Source of the DNA: Bacillus sp. T33-2
GTDB taxonomy: Bacteria > Bacillota > Bacilli > Bacillales > Cytobacillaceae
Assembly: GCF_002860205.1 (NCBI RefSeq)
Contig: NZ_PGVB01000012.1
Span: 51,580 to 115,579, forward strand
Length of the DNA stretch: 64,000 bases
Direction: 5' to 3'
Shown here: piece after piece, positions 33,395 to 42,034 of the stretch
Position numbering within the stretch: the stretch's first letter is position 1
Layout of the letters: each line of letters begins with the position of its first letter
Translations under genes and position numbers: made by a program
The notes under the pieces: model-generated
Database searches by the model: none
Seen by the model: the letters and a program-made list of their open reading frames with translations, nothing else
What the model was told of the DNA's origin: nothing

Positions 33395-33981
33395 ACGGTT
33401 TTCCTTTCCGGCACACCAGCTGGTTTTTCAGCTGGTACTGCTTTCTTTTTGGCAGGCGCAAATAATGCCCAGCCGAGAAGCCCGGCTATCATTATTCCCG
33501 GATGGATTCCGATTGCTTCCATGATGATCAGGCTTGCTGCAACTAGCGCGACATTTGCTTTCCAGCCGAGCCCTTTTTGGCCGTTTTGAAAGAACTGCCA
33601 CGTCAGTACTGCCAGCATCACCCCAACAACCGGGACGACCGCTTTCGTCATGCCAAGTACCCACGGCTGGTGCCTGAACGTTGAGAGCGATGTCAGCAGC
33701 AAAATCATCAGCAAGATCGTCGGTACAATCGAAGCAAGCAACGCATTGAGCAGCCCGGCGATTCCTGCGACCCGGTAGCCGATGTAGCCGGCCATTTTCG
33801 TCGCGATCGGACCTGGCAGCGTGTTCGCCAGTGCAAGCACATCGCCAAAGTCTTCATCGCTCATCCATTTATATTTTTCAACCACTTCTTTATGAACGAG
33901 CGGGATCGAGGATGGGCCACCACCGTAACCGAGCATGCCTACCCTGAAAAAAGCCAGGAAAATATGCCAATGTTTCTTCAT
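33391..33981 (-). CDS. Chromate-transporter-family half protein, first of the pair
   Basis: A 196-residue CHR-family membrane protein (FRVGMLGYGGGPSSIPLVHKEVVE at the start, NTLPGPIATKMAGYIGYRVAG near 55, five to six helices, polar Lys/Pro-rich tail). It pairs with the downstream 177-residue protein, with which it overlaps. It follows the gamma-glutamyltransferase gene by 35 bp; in B. subtilis the equivalent ywrA/ywrB pair lies near the GGT-like ywrD, so the association is old. A paralogue is at 50453-51019. Confidence 0.92.
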   Translation of the reverse strand: MKKHWHIFLAFFRVGMLGYGGGPSSIPLVHKEVVEKYKWMSDEDFGDVLALANTLPGPIATKMAGYIGYRVAGIAGLLNALLASIVPTILLMILLLTSLSTFRHQPWVLGMTKAVVPVVGVMLAVLTWQFFQNGQKGLGWKANVALVAASLIIMEAIGIHPGIMIAGLLGWALFAPAKKKAVPAEKPAGVPERKTV

Positions 33982-34016
33982 TATTTATCAAATCCTTCAG
34001 TCTTCAGCATTTAACA

Positions 34017-35630
34017 CTACCAGACGGCAACCGCACCGTCTGTCCTTGGTTCAGTTCCGCCGATGAGGACACCGGTTTCCGGGTCGCGCCAGATGATCTG
34101 GCCGCGGCCGAACCCGCCAGAATCAACGGCCACCTTGATATCATGGCCTTTGCGGACCAGTGCTTCTGCGATATGGGGCGGCAGGGTGCGTTCCACTTCA
34201 ATCGTTTTCCCTTCTATCCACTGCCACCTCGGTGCATCGAGGGCTGCTTGCGGGTTCAAATGGAAATCTACTGTGTTCATGATGACCTGGACATGGCCTT
34301 GAGGCTGCATGTAGCCTCCCATCACCCCAAATGGCCCAACCGGCTGGCCATCTTTTGTGAGGAAACCAGGGATGATCGTATGGTATGTTTTTTTGCCAGG
34401 TTCAAGCCGGTTTTCATGGTCCGGATCAAGCGAGAAATCGTGTCCGCGGTTCTGCAGGGCAATCCCTGTTCCCGGAATGACAATCCCTGAACCAAAGCCC
34501 ATGTAGTTTGACTGGATGAACGATACCATGTTCCCTTCCCCATCAGCCGTGGCTAAGTAAACCGTGCCGCCCTTTGGAGGGGTCCCCGGCTCAGGAGCAA
34601 GTGCCGCGTCTCCTAACAAGCCGCGTCTCTCGGCGCCGTATTCCTCACTTAACAGCTGTTCGACCTGCACACTCATTTTATCCCGTTGTGTGATATATTT
34701 TTTACCGTCCGCAAACGCTAGCTTCATCGCTTCGATTTGCTTATGGTAAGTTTCTACCGAGTCTTTTTCGCCAAATTCAAATCCCTTCAGCGTGTTCAAT
34801 GCCATTAGAGCCACAAGTCCCTGTCCATTCGGCGGGATTTCCCATACGTCATAGCCACGGTAGTTCACGCTGATCGGGGTTACCCATTCAGGCTGATAGG
34901 CGGCAAGGTCTTCCTTCCTCAAAAATCCGCCATGCTCGCGTGAAAACCCATCAATTTTTTCAGCAAGTTTCCCCCTATAAAAGGACTCCCCATTTGTTTC
35001 AGCAATTTCCCTGAGAGTTGCCGCATGGTCAGGCGAACGCCAAATCTCACCGATTTCCGGGGCCCTTCCTTCAGGCGCAAACGTGTTGAACCAGTTCTCG
35101 AATTCTTTCCCTTTGAACAGATCCTTGAAAATGCGGGTTGCCCGGCTCCAGTACTTTCCGAGAATCGGTGAGACCGGATACCCATTTTCAGCATACTCGA
35201 TTGCCGGTGCAAGCACTTCGCTCAATGGCAGCTTGCCGAAGCGCTTGGAAAGTGCAGCCCATGCCCCTGGCGCACCCGGAACTGTAACCGGGACGAGGCC
35301 GAATTTTGGCATCGCTTCATGTCCTAATTGTTTTACCGCGTCGATCGTCAGGCCTTGCGGCGCCGGGCCGCTGGCATTCAGCCCATGCAGCTCCCCTTTT
35401 GTCCACACGATTGCGAAGGCGTCGCCGCCAATTCCGTTGGAAGTAGGCTCTACGACAGTCAGGCAGGCAGCTGTTGCAATCGCAGCATCAATCGCGTTTC
35501 CGCCTTTTTTTAAAATATCAAGTCCTGCCTGGGCAGCGAGGGGCTGCGAAGTTGCCACCATGCCGTTTCGTGCGACGGCAGCCATACGCTGGGATGCATA
35601 TGGATAATTTAAAGTATCATAACTAGGCAT
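34017..35630 (-). CDS. Gamma-glutamyltransferase-family protein (YwrD-like)
   Basis: A 537-residue Ntn-hydrolase precursor without signal peptide: NYPYASQRMAAVARNGMVA at the start, GGNAIDAAIATAACLTVVEP near 45, then the small-subunit start PPKGGTVYLATADGEGNMVSFIQSN, whose Thr is the expected self-processing nucleophile, and PFGVMGGYMQPQGHVQ. GGTs cleave or transfer gamma-glutamyl groups; lack of a signal peptide points to a cytoplasmic role such as hydrolysing imported gamma-glutamyl peptides. GAGGAGA precedes ATG 35630. It is 112 bp downstream of the peptide transporter and 36 bp upstream of the chromate pair, all co-directional. Confidence 0.92.
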   Translation of the reverse strand: MPSYDTLNYPYASQRMAAVARNGMVATSQPLAAQAGLDILKKGGNAIDAAIATAACLTVVEPTSNGIGGDAFAIVWTKGELHGLNASGPAPQGLTIDAVKQLGHEAMPKFGLVPVTVPGAPGAWAALSKRFGKLPLSEVLAPAIEYAENGYPVSPILGKYWSRATRIFKDLFKGKEFENWFNTFAPEGRAPEIGEIWRSPDHAATLREIAETNGESFYRGKLAEKIDGFSREHGGFLRKEDLAAYQPEWVTPISVNYRGYDVWEIPPNGQGLVALMALNTLKGFEFGEKDSVETYHKQIEAMKLAFADGKKYITQRDKMSVQVEQLLSEEYGAERRGLLGDAALAPEPGTPPKGGTVYLATADGEGNMVSFIQSNYMGFGSGIVIPGTGIALQNRGHDFSLDPDHENRLEPGKKTYHTIIPGFLTKDGQPVGPFGVMGGYMQPQGHVQVIMNTVDFHLNPQAALDAPRWQWIEGKTIEVERTLPPHIAEALVRKGHDIKVAVDSGGFGRGQIIWRDPETGVLIGGTEPRTDGAVAVW

Positions 35631-35741
35631 AATGTTCTCCTCAGATTTAAAAAATTCAACTGATTTTATTTCTATATATAGGAAATCATTTTTCACACAT
35701 GATCGCCAATATTTTACCGGCAACCCATCATCACAAGCCGA

Positions 35742-36725
35742 TTACTTATGGTGGCAGGCAATAAAATGCCCGTCCTCAATTTGCCTCCACTTGGGACGTT
35801 CCGCTTTGCACCGCTCGGTTGCCAAAGGGCAGCGGGTATGGAACGCACATCCCGCAGGCGGGTCAGTTGGGCTCGGAAGGTCGCCCTGCAGGCGGATCCG
35901 CTCTCGCTTCTTTCCGACAACCGGACGGGGGATGGCAGACAATAGCGCCTCCGTATATGGGTGAGTTGGATTTTCGTACAGCTTCTCGACTGGTGCGAGC
36001 TCGACCATTTGGCCAAGGTACATCACAAGCACCCTGTCGCACAGATGGCGGACGACACCGAGATCATGAGACACAAACAAATAGGTCAGTTCATGCTTCC
36101 CTTGCAGGTCCTTCAACAGCTTGATGACCTGTGCCTGGACGGAAACATCCAGGGCCGATACCGGCTCATCACACACGATGAAGGAAGGGTTTATCGATAT
36201 TGCCCTCGCAATCCCGATCCTTTGGCGCTGGCCGCCTGAAAACTCATGCGGGTAGCGGTCATAGTGTTCTTCCTTCAGCCCGACTTCTTTTAACAGCTGG
36301 ACGACTTTGGCACGTCGCTCATCCGCCGGCAAATCCGTATGGATGATGAGGGCTTCCTCAAGTGCATCGCCAACCCGCTGCTTCGGGTTTAATGATGCGT
36401 ATGGGTCCTGGAATATCATCTGCATTTCACGTTTGAACGGCTTAAGCTCACGTGATGACTTATGGCTGATGTCAGTTCCATTGAACACCATCGTACCTTC
36501 CGTCAATGATTCGAGTCCAAGTATTGTACGCCCGAATGTCGACTTGCCGCAGCCGGATTCACCGACCACCCCTAGTGTCTCCCCTTTGAAAATATCGAGG
36601 GTGATACCATCGACCGCTTTCACGTGGCCCTTTACCGTTTTAAAAATCCCGCCTTTGACCGGGTAGTGTTTCTTTACATTTTTTAAGCTAAACAGCACTT
36701 GTCGGCTGGTAGTCATGGCACTCAC
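35742..36725 (-). CDS. Peptide ABC transporter ATP-binding protein, OppF/DppF type
   Basis: An about 327-residue ABC ATPase: Walker A GESGCGKST, Q-loop MIFQDPYASLNP, signature LSGGQRQR-type (FSGGQRQRIGIARA), Walker B FIVCDEPVSALD, switch His in FVSHDLGVV, and the C-terminal Opp-type extension with PTHPYTEALLSAIP and the Cys-rich CAFHTRCPLATERC. The OppD-type and OppF-type subunits form the nucleotide-binding pair. AGGAGG suits the GTG at 36725; ATGs at 36731 and 36716 are alternatives. It overlaps the upstream ATPase gene by 38 bp. Confidence 0.93.
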   Translation of the reverse strand: MSAMTTSRQVLFSLKNVKKHYPVKGGIFKTVKGHVKAVDGITLDIFKGETLGVVGESGCGKSTFGRTILGLESLTEGTMVFNGTDISHKSSRELKPFKREMQMIFQDPYASLNPKQRVGDALEEALIIHTDLPADERRAKVVQLLKEVGLKEEHYDRYPHEFSGGQRQRIGIARAISINPSFIVCDEPVSALDVSVQAQVIKLLKDLQGKHELTYLFVSHDLGVVRHLCDRVLVMYLGQMVELAPVEKLYENPTHPYTEALLSAIPRPVVGKKRERIRLQGDLPSPTDPPAGCAFHTRCPLATERCKAERPKWRQIEDGHFIACHHK

Positions 36726-37695
36726 TTTCATCCACCTCCTGGAGCCAGCATCTTACCGCATGGCTGTCCGTCTTCTCGAACCGTTCCGGTGCGCTGCTTA
36801 AGCATTTTTCCATTGCAAATGGGCAGCGCGGGTGGAATCGGCATCCACTGATTTGTTCGTTCAAATTCGGGAGTGTCCCCGGAATCGGATTTAATTTAAA
36901 ATGCGGATCATCCACATTCGGAACCGATGACAAAAGCCCCTTCGTGTATGGATGCTGGGGATTGGTGAAGATCGTTTCAACGTCGCCTTCTTCAATGATC
37001 TCGCCTGCATACATAACGATAACCCTGTCCGCCACTTCTGCAACCACACCCATATCGTGCGTGATCATGATGACACTTGTTTCAAATTCATCCTTCAAAT
37101 CGTTCATGAGGTCTAGGATTTGTGCCTGAACCGTCACGTCCAGGGCAGTAGTCGGTTCATCTGCAATCAACAGCTGCGGATTGCAGGCCAGTGCGATCGC
37201 AATCATGACCCGCTGTCTCATCCCTCCGGAAAGTTCGTGCGGATATTGCTCCATCCGCTTTTCCGGCAATGGGATCCCGACCTGGCGCAAAAGGTCAATC
37301 CCCTTCTGGTGAGCCTCTTTTTTGGAGAGCTTGCGGTGGATCATCAACGGTTCACGAAGCTGGAATCCTACCGTAAAAGTCGGATTTAACGCAGTCATCG
37401 GTTCCTGGAAAATCATTGAGATTTCGTTTCCGCGAATTTTTCGCATCTGATCGTGCTTCAGCTCCAACAGGTTTTTACCATTGAATTCAATCGATCCTTC
37501 CGAGCTGGCATTTCCGGCCAATAGCCCCATCACCGACAATGCGGTAATGCTCTTGCCGCATCCGGATTCCCCGACAATACAGAGTGTCTCCCCTTTGTCG
37601 AGAGAAAAAGAAATACCGCGGACGGCAGCAACTTCGCCGCCCGCAGTCTTGAATTTTGTTACCAGATTATTGACCTCTAGAATGGTTTGGGCCAT
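36688..37695 (-). CDS. Peptide ABC transporter ATP-binding protein, OppD/DppD type
   Basis: A 335-residue ABC ATPase: Walker A GESGCGKSI, MIFQEPMTALNP, LSGGMRQRVMIAIA, Walker B LLIADEPTTALD, switch ITHDMGVVAEVAD and the C-terminal NPQHPYTKGLL plus CRFHPRCPFAMEKC, where Opp-family ATPases may bind an Fe-S cluster. ATG 37695 lies 8 bp after the stop of the binding-protein gene, preceded by AGTAGGG. Fourth gene of the operon. Confidence 0.94.
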   Translation of the reverse strand: MAQTILEVNNLVTKFKTAGGEVAAVRGISFSLDKGETLCIVGESGCGKSITALSVMGLLAGNASSEGSIEFNGKNLLELKHDQMRKIRGNEISMIFQEPMTALNPTFTVGFQLREPLMIHRKLSKKEAHQKGIDLLRQVGIPLPEKRMEQYPHELSGGMRQRVMIAIALACNPQLLIADEPTTALDVTVQAQILDLMNDLKDEFETSVIMITHDMGVVAEVADRVIVMYAGEIIEEGDVETIFTNPQHPYTKGLLSSVPNVDDPHFKLNPIPGTLPNLNEQISGCRFHPRCPFAMEKCLSSAPERFEKTDSHAVRCWLQEVDESECHDYQPTSAV

Positions 37696-37703
37696 TTTTA
37701 TCC

Positions 37704-39245
37704 CTACTTTCTTTCCGCGTTGTACAGTGTCCACTGGGCAGTAGGTTCAAGATTGATTCCAGATACAGATTTGTCATATGCGATCGAAGCTACTCCGTGA
37801 TAAATCGGTATCACTGGAAGGTCTGTCAGAACCATTTCATTAGCCTCTTTCAGCAGCTTTTTGCGCTCGTCCTGGTCAACTGTCGCACGGGAATCTTCGA
37901 TCAGCTTGTCAAGTTCCGGGTTTTTGTAACGGCCAACGTTAGTTACACCGGAATTTTTAGAATGGAGCCTTGGGAAGAGCAGTTCGCTTCCGTCACCTGT
38001 TACGTTGGACCAGCCGGCAACAGTCAAGTCAAATTGGCCGTTTTGGGTCGCTTCAATGTATGTGCCCCATTCAAGCGTTTCAATCTTGACTTTAAATCCG
38101 GCTTCGGTAAGCTGTGCCTGAAGAACTTCTGCCATTGTCATATAAGCGGCAGTATTCGCAGCCAGCAGTGTGACTTCCTTCTTGTCAAAGCCATTTGCTT
38201 TTACAATTTCCTTCGCTTTTGCTGGGTCGTGTTTTGGTGCTTCAGCTTCTGATGATTTGTCATAGCCAAAAACTTCCGGGCCGATGAAAGAGCTTGATTT
38301 TACACCAAGTCCGCGGAGCTTTTCAACGTACCCTTCTGTATCGATCGCGTGGGCTACTGCCTGGCGGAATTCAGGGTTGTTCAGTGGCTCTCTCTCCATA
38401 TTGAAAGCAAGGTAATACACTGGTGTTCCTTCCTGCTTCTCGATTTCAACATTCTTCAGCTTTTCCACACGAGGAAGCAGCTCTGCAGTGACATTATCGA
38501 TGAAATTGACTTTACCAGTCTGCAGCATGGATACTGCTGTTGTAATTTCCGGCACTACTTTATAAGTGACCTTTTGTAGCTTTGGTGCTCCCTGCCAGTA
38601 ATCTTTGTTTGCTTCAAGAACGATATCTTCCCCGTTTTCCTTTGCCTTAAATTTGAATGGGCCTGTGCCGACAGGGTCTTTCATCAAGTCCTGTTTCTGG
38701 TCGGCCGTCGGGCTGACGATTGCAGCATTTGCGTGGGTCAGCGCAGCAAGCATTGGCCCGTATGGCTGTGCAGTTTTTAACACAACAGTATGTTCATCCT
38801 GTACTTCGATGGATGTAATCGGCTCAAGCAGTGATGCGCGCGGAGCGGCTGTCTTTGGATCCTTGATCTTGTCAAATGTGTATTTTACAGCTTCAGCGTT
38901 AAAATCGGTACCATCCTGGAACTTAATATTTTTCTTCAGGGTGATGATCCATGTATTCGGGTCTGGGTTTTCAGCTTTTTCAGCGAGAAGCCCTTTTATT
39001 TCATTTGACTTTGCATCACGGTAAAACAGCGTTTCATAAATCTGTTCATTAACCGCTGATGACACGGAATCATTCGTTAAAATTGGTGACAGGCCAATGA
39101 CCTTTGATGTTGTCGCATATGTTATTTCCTGCGCAGCTGCCTCTTTAGTACTTCCCCCTGTTGATGAACTGCTGCTGCAACCTACTAAAGCAAAAACCAA
39201 TATTAAAAGCAGGCTTAAACCTTTTGTTAACAAATTTTTTCCCAT
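37704..39245 (-). CDS. Peptide-binding lipoprotein (SBP family 5)
   Basis: A 513-residue extracytoplasmic solute-binding lipoprotein: lipobox ALVGC near residue 22, Ser-rich linker, the family-5 region LLAEKAENPDPNTWIITLKKNIKFQDGT near 90, VGTGPFKF, MEREPLNNPEFRQAVAHAID and the C-terminal lobe. It delivers peptides (possibly glutathione or gamma-glutamyl peptides, given the adjacent GGT) to the OppBC-type permease. GAGGAGG precedes ATG 39245. Third gene of the operon. Confidence 0.93.
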   Translation of the reverse strand: MGKNLLTKGLSLLLILVFALVGCSSSSSTGGSTKEAAAQEITYATTSKVIGLSPILTNDSVSSAVNEQIYETLFYRDAKSNEIKGLLAEKAENPDPNTWIITLKKNIKFQDGTDFNAEAVKYTFDKIKDPKTAAPRASLLEPITSIEVQDEHTVVLKTAQPYGPMLAALTHANAAIVSPTADQKQDLMKDPVGTGPFKFKAKENGEDIVLEANKDYWQGAPKLQKVTYKVVPEITTAVSMLQTGKVNFIDNVTAELLPRVEKLKNVEIEKQEGTPVYYLAFNMEREPLNNPEFRQAVAHAIDTEGYVEKLRGLGVKSSSFIGPEVFGYDKSSEAEAPKHDPAKAKEIVKANGFDKKEVTLLAANTAAYMTMAEVLQAQLTEAGFKVKIETLEWGTYIEATQNGQFDLTVAGWSNVTGDGSELLFPRLHSKNSGVTNVGRYKNPELDKLIEDSRATVDQDERKKLLKEANEMVLTDLPVIPIYHGVASIAYDKSVSGINLEPTAQWTLYNAERK

Positions 39246-39260
39246 TATCTTTTCCTCCTC

Positions 39261-40160
39261 TTATTTATCCAGGTTCATGCCAGGATCCAGCGCGTCACGG
39301 AGCGCGTCCCCTACCACGTTAAATGCAAACACTACGCACATGATGGCGATTCCCGGAATGACGATCATGTGCGGTGATGTCCACATGAAATCCTGTCCGG
39401 CTGAAATCATCGCGCCCCACTCAGGTGTCGGCGGCTGTGCACCAAGTCCGAGGAAGCTCAGTGATGCTGTCGACAGAATTGCGGTTGCCATCCTCATGGT
39501 CGCAAACACAATGATTGGTGCCATGCAGTTCGGCAGGATGTGCTTAAAGAGAATCCTCAAATCACTTGCTCCGAGTGATTTCATCGCGAGGATATATTCC
39601 TGCTTCTTAATTGACAGGACACTGCCCCTGACAATCCTTGCACAAGTCGGTATGGACCAGATGCTGATTGCAATTATTACATTTGCAAGGCTTGTACCTA
39701 AAATCGCAATGATCAGCATTGCGAGCAGAATTCCTGGAAAAGCAAACAATAAATCCACGAATCTCATGATTACACTGTCGAGCCTTCTATAGTAGCCTGC
39801 AGTCAGTCCAAGTGTGATTCCGCCCAGTAATCCGAGTGTTACTGCACCGATCCCGACAAACAGTGAGATCCTTGCCCCATATACGAGGCGGCTCCACATA
39901 TCGCGCCCAAAATTATCTGTGCCGAGCCAATGGCCTTCGGTTCCTGGTGGGAGCTCAGACATCGCCAGGTTTTGTTTTACCGGATCGTATGTAGCAAATA
40001 CCGGAGCCAGCACCGCAAGGATAATTTGAATGGCAATAATGATCAGCCCGGCTACAGCGACTTTATTTTTAACAATCCTCTTCCATGTTTTCAAAAGGGC
40101 CAAATCCTTTTTCTTTTCTGGAAGGGATGCAACCGGGGCACCGGCTGTTTCAGTAGTCAT
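39261..40160 (-). CDS. Peptide ABC transporter permease, OppC/DppC type
   Basis: A 299-residue permease with the OppC N-terminal helix, HWLGTDNFGRDMWSRLVYGARISL near 80, four to five further helices and the EAA loop region ARIVRGSVLSIKKQEYILAMKSLGASD. Forms the membrane channel with the OppB-type partner. A strong AAGGAGGGG site precedes ATG 40160, 18 bp after the partner's stop. Confidence 0.95.
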   Translation of the reverse strand: MTTETAGAPVASLPEKKKDLALLKTWKRIVKNKVAVAGLIIIAIQIILAVLAPVFATYDPVKQNLAMSELPPGTEGHWLGTDNFGRDMWSRLVYGARISLFVGIGAVTLGLLGGITLGLTAGYYRRLDSVIMRFVDLLFAFPGILLAMLIIAILGTSLANVIIAISIWSIPTCARIVRGSVLSIKKQEYILAMKSLGASDLRILFKHILPNCMAPIIVFATMRMATAILSTASLSFLGLGAQPPTPEWGAMISAGQDFMWTSPHMIVIPGIAIMCVVFAFNVVGDALRDALDPGMNLDK

Positions 40161-40178
40161 CGTTATCTTCCCCCCTCC

Positions 40179-41120
40179 TTATTCATAGCTGATCCTAGGA
40201 TCAATAAATGCATAAACGATGTCGACGATCAGGTTGACAAGAACGAACAGTGTCGCGACGAGGAGCACCGCCCCCTGGACCATTGGAAAGTCCCTTGCCG
40301 CGATCGATTCGATCATCAGCCGGCCAACGCCATTGATGGCAAAAACCTGCTCGGTAATGATCGTTCCGCCCAGCAAAAAGCCGAAGTTTAAACCGATGAC
40401 TGTAATGACCGGAATCATCGCATTCCGCAGGCCGTGGAGCATGACTACTGATCGCTCTCTTACTCCTTTTGCCCGGGCTGTCCTGATATAGTCAGCCCTT
40501 ATCACCTCAAGCATCGCCGAGCGGCTCATCCTGGCAATCATCGCTGCCGAACCTGTTCCGAGCGTAAGAGCCGGCAAGATCAGCTGCTTTGCTCCTTCAA
40601 TCGTCCAAAATGGTTCAGTTAAGCCCCCGACCGGAAGCCATTGCAGATTGACGGCAAAAACGAGAATCAGGATCGCCCCCAACCAGAAATTCGGGATTGA
40701 AATTCCGGCCAATGCTATCACGGTTGCGGCACCGTCGAACCAGGAATTGTGCTTCAATGCCGAGATAATCCCCGCCGTCACACCTATAATGACTGCAACA
40801 ATGATGCTGGCGATTGCCAGGTTCAAAGTATTAGGGAACCTGCTCAAAAGCGCCTCCGAGACTGCTTCCTTCGTCTGGAATGAGAAGCCAAAATCCCCCT
40901 GGACTACACCTTTTAAATAATCAAAGTACTGCACCAGGATTGGCTCGTTCAACCCGAGATTCTCCCTTATGCTCTCGATATCTTCTTTTGACGCTGTCGG
41001 CCCGCCTATGATGCTTGCCGGATCGCCCGGCGCAATGTGCATGCTCATAAAGACGATAAAAGAAATGCCAACCAATAGCAGCAACAGCTGCAACAGCCGC
41101 CTGATAATTAAGCCTAACAC
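40179..41120 (-). CDS. Peptide ABC transporter permease, OppB/DppB type
   Basis: A 313-residue permease: N-terminal helix RRLLQLLLLLVGISFIVF, HIAPGDPASIIGG, the EAA loop ARMSRSAMLEVIRADYIRTARAKG near 205, and the last helix ending IDPRISYE. First gene of the operon; GTG 41120 is preceded by AAGGAGG. Upstream lie a cre site, a pair of palindromes and a CodY-like box, listed separately. Confidence 0.95.
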   Translation of the reverse strand: MLGLIIRRLLQLLLLLVGISFIVFMSMHIAPGDPASIIGGPTASKEDIESIRENLGLNEPILVQYFDYLKGVVQGDFGFSFQTKEAVSEALLSRFPNTLNLAIASIIVAVIIGVTAGIISALKHNSWFDGAATVIALAGISIPNFWLGAILILVFAVNLQWLPVGGLTEPFWTIEGAKQLILPALTLGTGSAAMIARMSRSAMLEVIRADYIRTARAKGVRERSVVMLHGLRNAMIPVITVIGLNFGFLLGGTIITEQVFAINGVGRLMIESIAARDFPMVQGAVLLVATLFVLVNLIVDIVYAFIDPRISYE

Positions 41121-41207
41121 CTTCCGACCTCCTTAATAGAATCATGATAGAATATAAAGTTACGAAAACAGGCCAGAATGACCTCCGTTTTCCACACCTC
41201 CGAAAAA

Positions 41208-41223
41208 ATGAAAACGTTTTATT
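41208..41223. promoter_or_regulatory. CcpA cre site upstream of the peptide-transport operon
   Basis: ATGAAAACGTTTTATT matches the cre consensus WTGAAARCGYTTTWNN at every position. It lies 88 bp before the OppB-type gene's start, in or near the promoter. Confidence 0.75.
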
Positions 41224-41228
41224 TTTCG

Positions 41229-41272
41229 TTACGTTTGTAAACCTAAAATTTATATTAGTTTTACAAACGTAA
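41229..41272. promoter_or_regulatory. Paired palindromic operators upstream of the peptide-transport operon
   Basis: TTACGTTTGTAAA (41229-41241) and its exact inverse TTTACAAACGTAA (41260-41272) are separated by 18 bp. Each is itself nearly symmetric (TTAC-n4-GTAA). A third TTACG lies at 41160. This looks like two sites for one dimeric repressor or activator; which one is unknown. Confidence 0.6.
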
Positions 41273-41300
41273 TAAATTTTAATTGTTTTTGATTTTAATA

Positions 41301-41315
41301 TATATTCTGAAAGTT
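41301..41315. promoter_or_regulatory. Possible CodY box
   Basis: TATATTCTGAAAGTT matches the CodY consensus AATTTTCWGAAAATT at 12 of 15 positions; CodY commonly represses peptide transport operons. Weak on its own. Confidence 0.4.
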
Positions 41316-41452
41316 GTCTATAAAAATTTTTGAAAAATATTCATATTTTAAAAAATCCCTCATCGGGCTATCCGATCTTACCTTTATTACCTACTTCGGG
41401 CGTGCAATGCCCCCTGATTCTCTCTTCCAGTTCTAGTAGTAAAAAATTACAT

Positions 41453-41482
41453 AAAAAAACCCTTGGCACTCAAGCCACAGGG
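41453..41482 (-). terminator. Minus-strand terminator at the end of the hairpin array
   Basis: CCCTGTGGC-TTGAGT-GCCAAGGG stem followed by seven T on the minus strand. It would end a transcript coming through the repeat array from the lrp-like gene. Confidence 0.65.
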
Positions 41483-41990
41483 TATGATTCATTGCTATTG
41501 GACCAAAACCATAGGATTCTTCTGCGTAAAGTCCATTAGAACCTCTCTATCGGACAAAAAATATAGGACTCTTCTTCGTAAAGTCGATTAGCACCACTCT
41601 ATTCGATCGAATCCAGACACTTCCATTTCGTACAGAAGCATTAGAACCACTCTATTCGACCGAATCTAGAAACCTCCACCGCGTAAAGTTGATTAGAACC
41701 CTTCTATTCGACCAAATCCAGGCACTTCCATTTCGTACAGAAGATTAGAACCACTCTATTCAACCGAATCTAGAAACCTCCACCGCGTAAAGTCGATTAG
41801 AACCTCTCTATTCGACCTAATCTAGAAACCTCCACCGCGTAAAGTCGATTAGAACCTCTCTATTCGACCGAATCTAGAAACCTCTACCGCGTAAAGTCGA
41901 TTAGAACCCTTCTATTCGACCAAATCTAGGCACTTCCATCTCGTAAAGTCGATTAGAACCGCTCTACTGGAATGAATCTAGCAAGTAACT
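41480..41990. repeat. Nine-copy 52-bp tandem hairpin repeat array
   Basis: The conserved ATTAG of each unit falls at 41535, 41587, 41640, 41692, 41744, 41796, 41848, 41900 and 41952, a period of 52 (once 53). Each unit contains GTCGATTAGA and TCTATTCGAC separated by five bases, which pair in 9 of 10 positions, followed by a linker AATCTAGAAACCTCCACCGC or its variant with GGCACTTCCATT. Two linker types alternate irregularly. No long open frame with a ribosome binding site is present. Confidence 0.92.
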
Positions 41991-42034
41991 CAACGTAAAT
42001 TCCACCGGGGAGATTATTATTTTCATCAGTTGCT

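Noticed and set aside
41480..41990. Possible CRISPR array
   Set aside because: The period is regular, but the segments between conserved parts are themselves repeated rather than unique, each unit is a palindromic stem-loop, and no cas gene is in the window.
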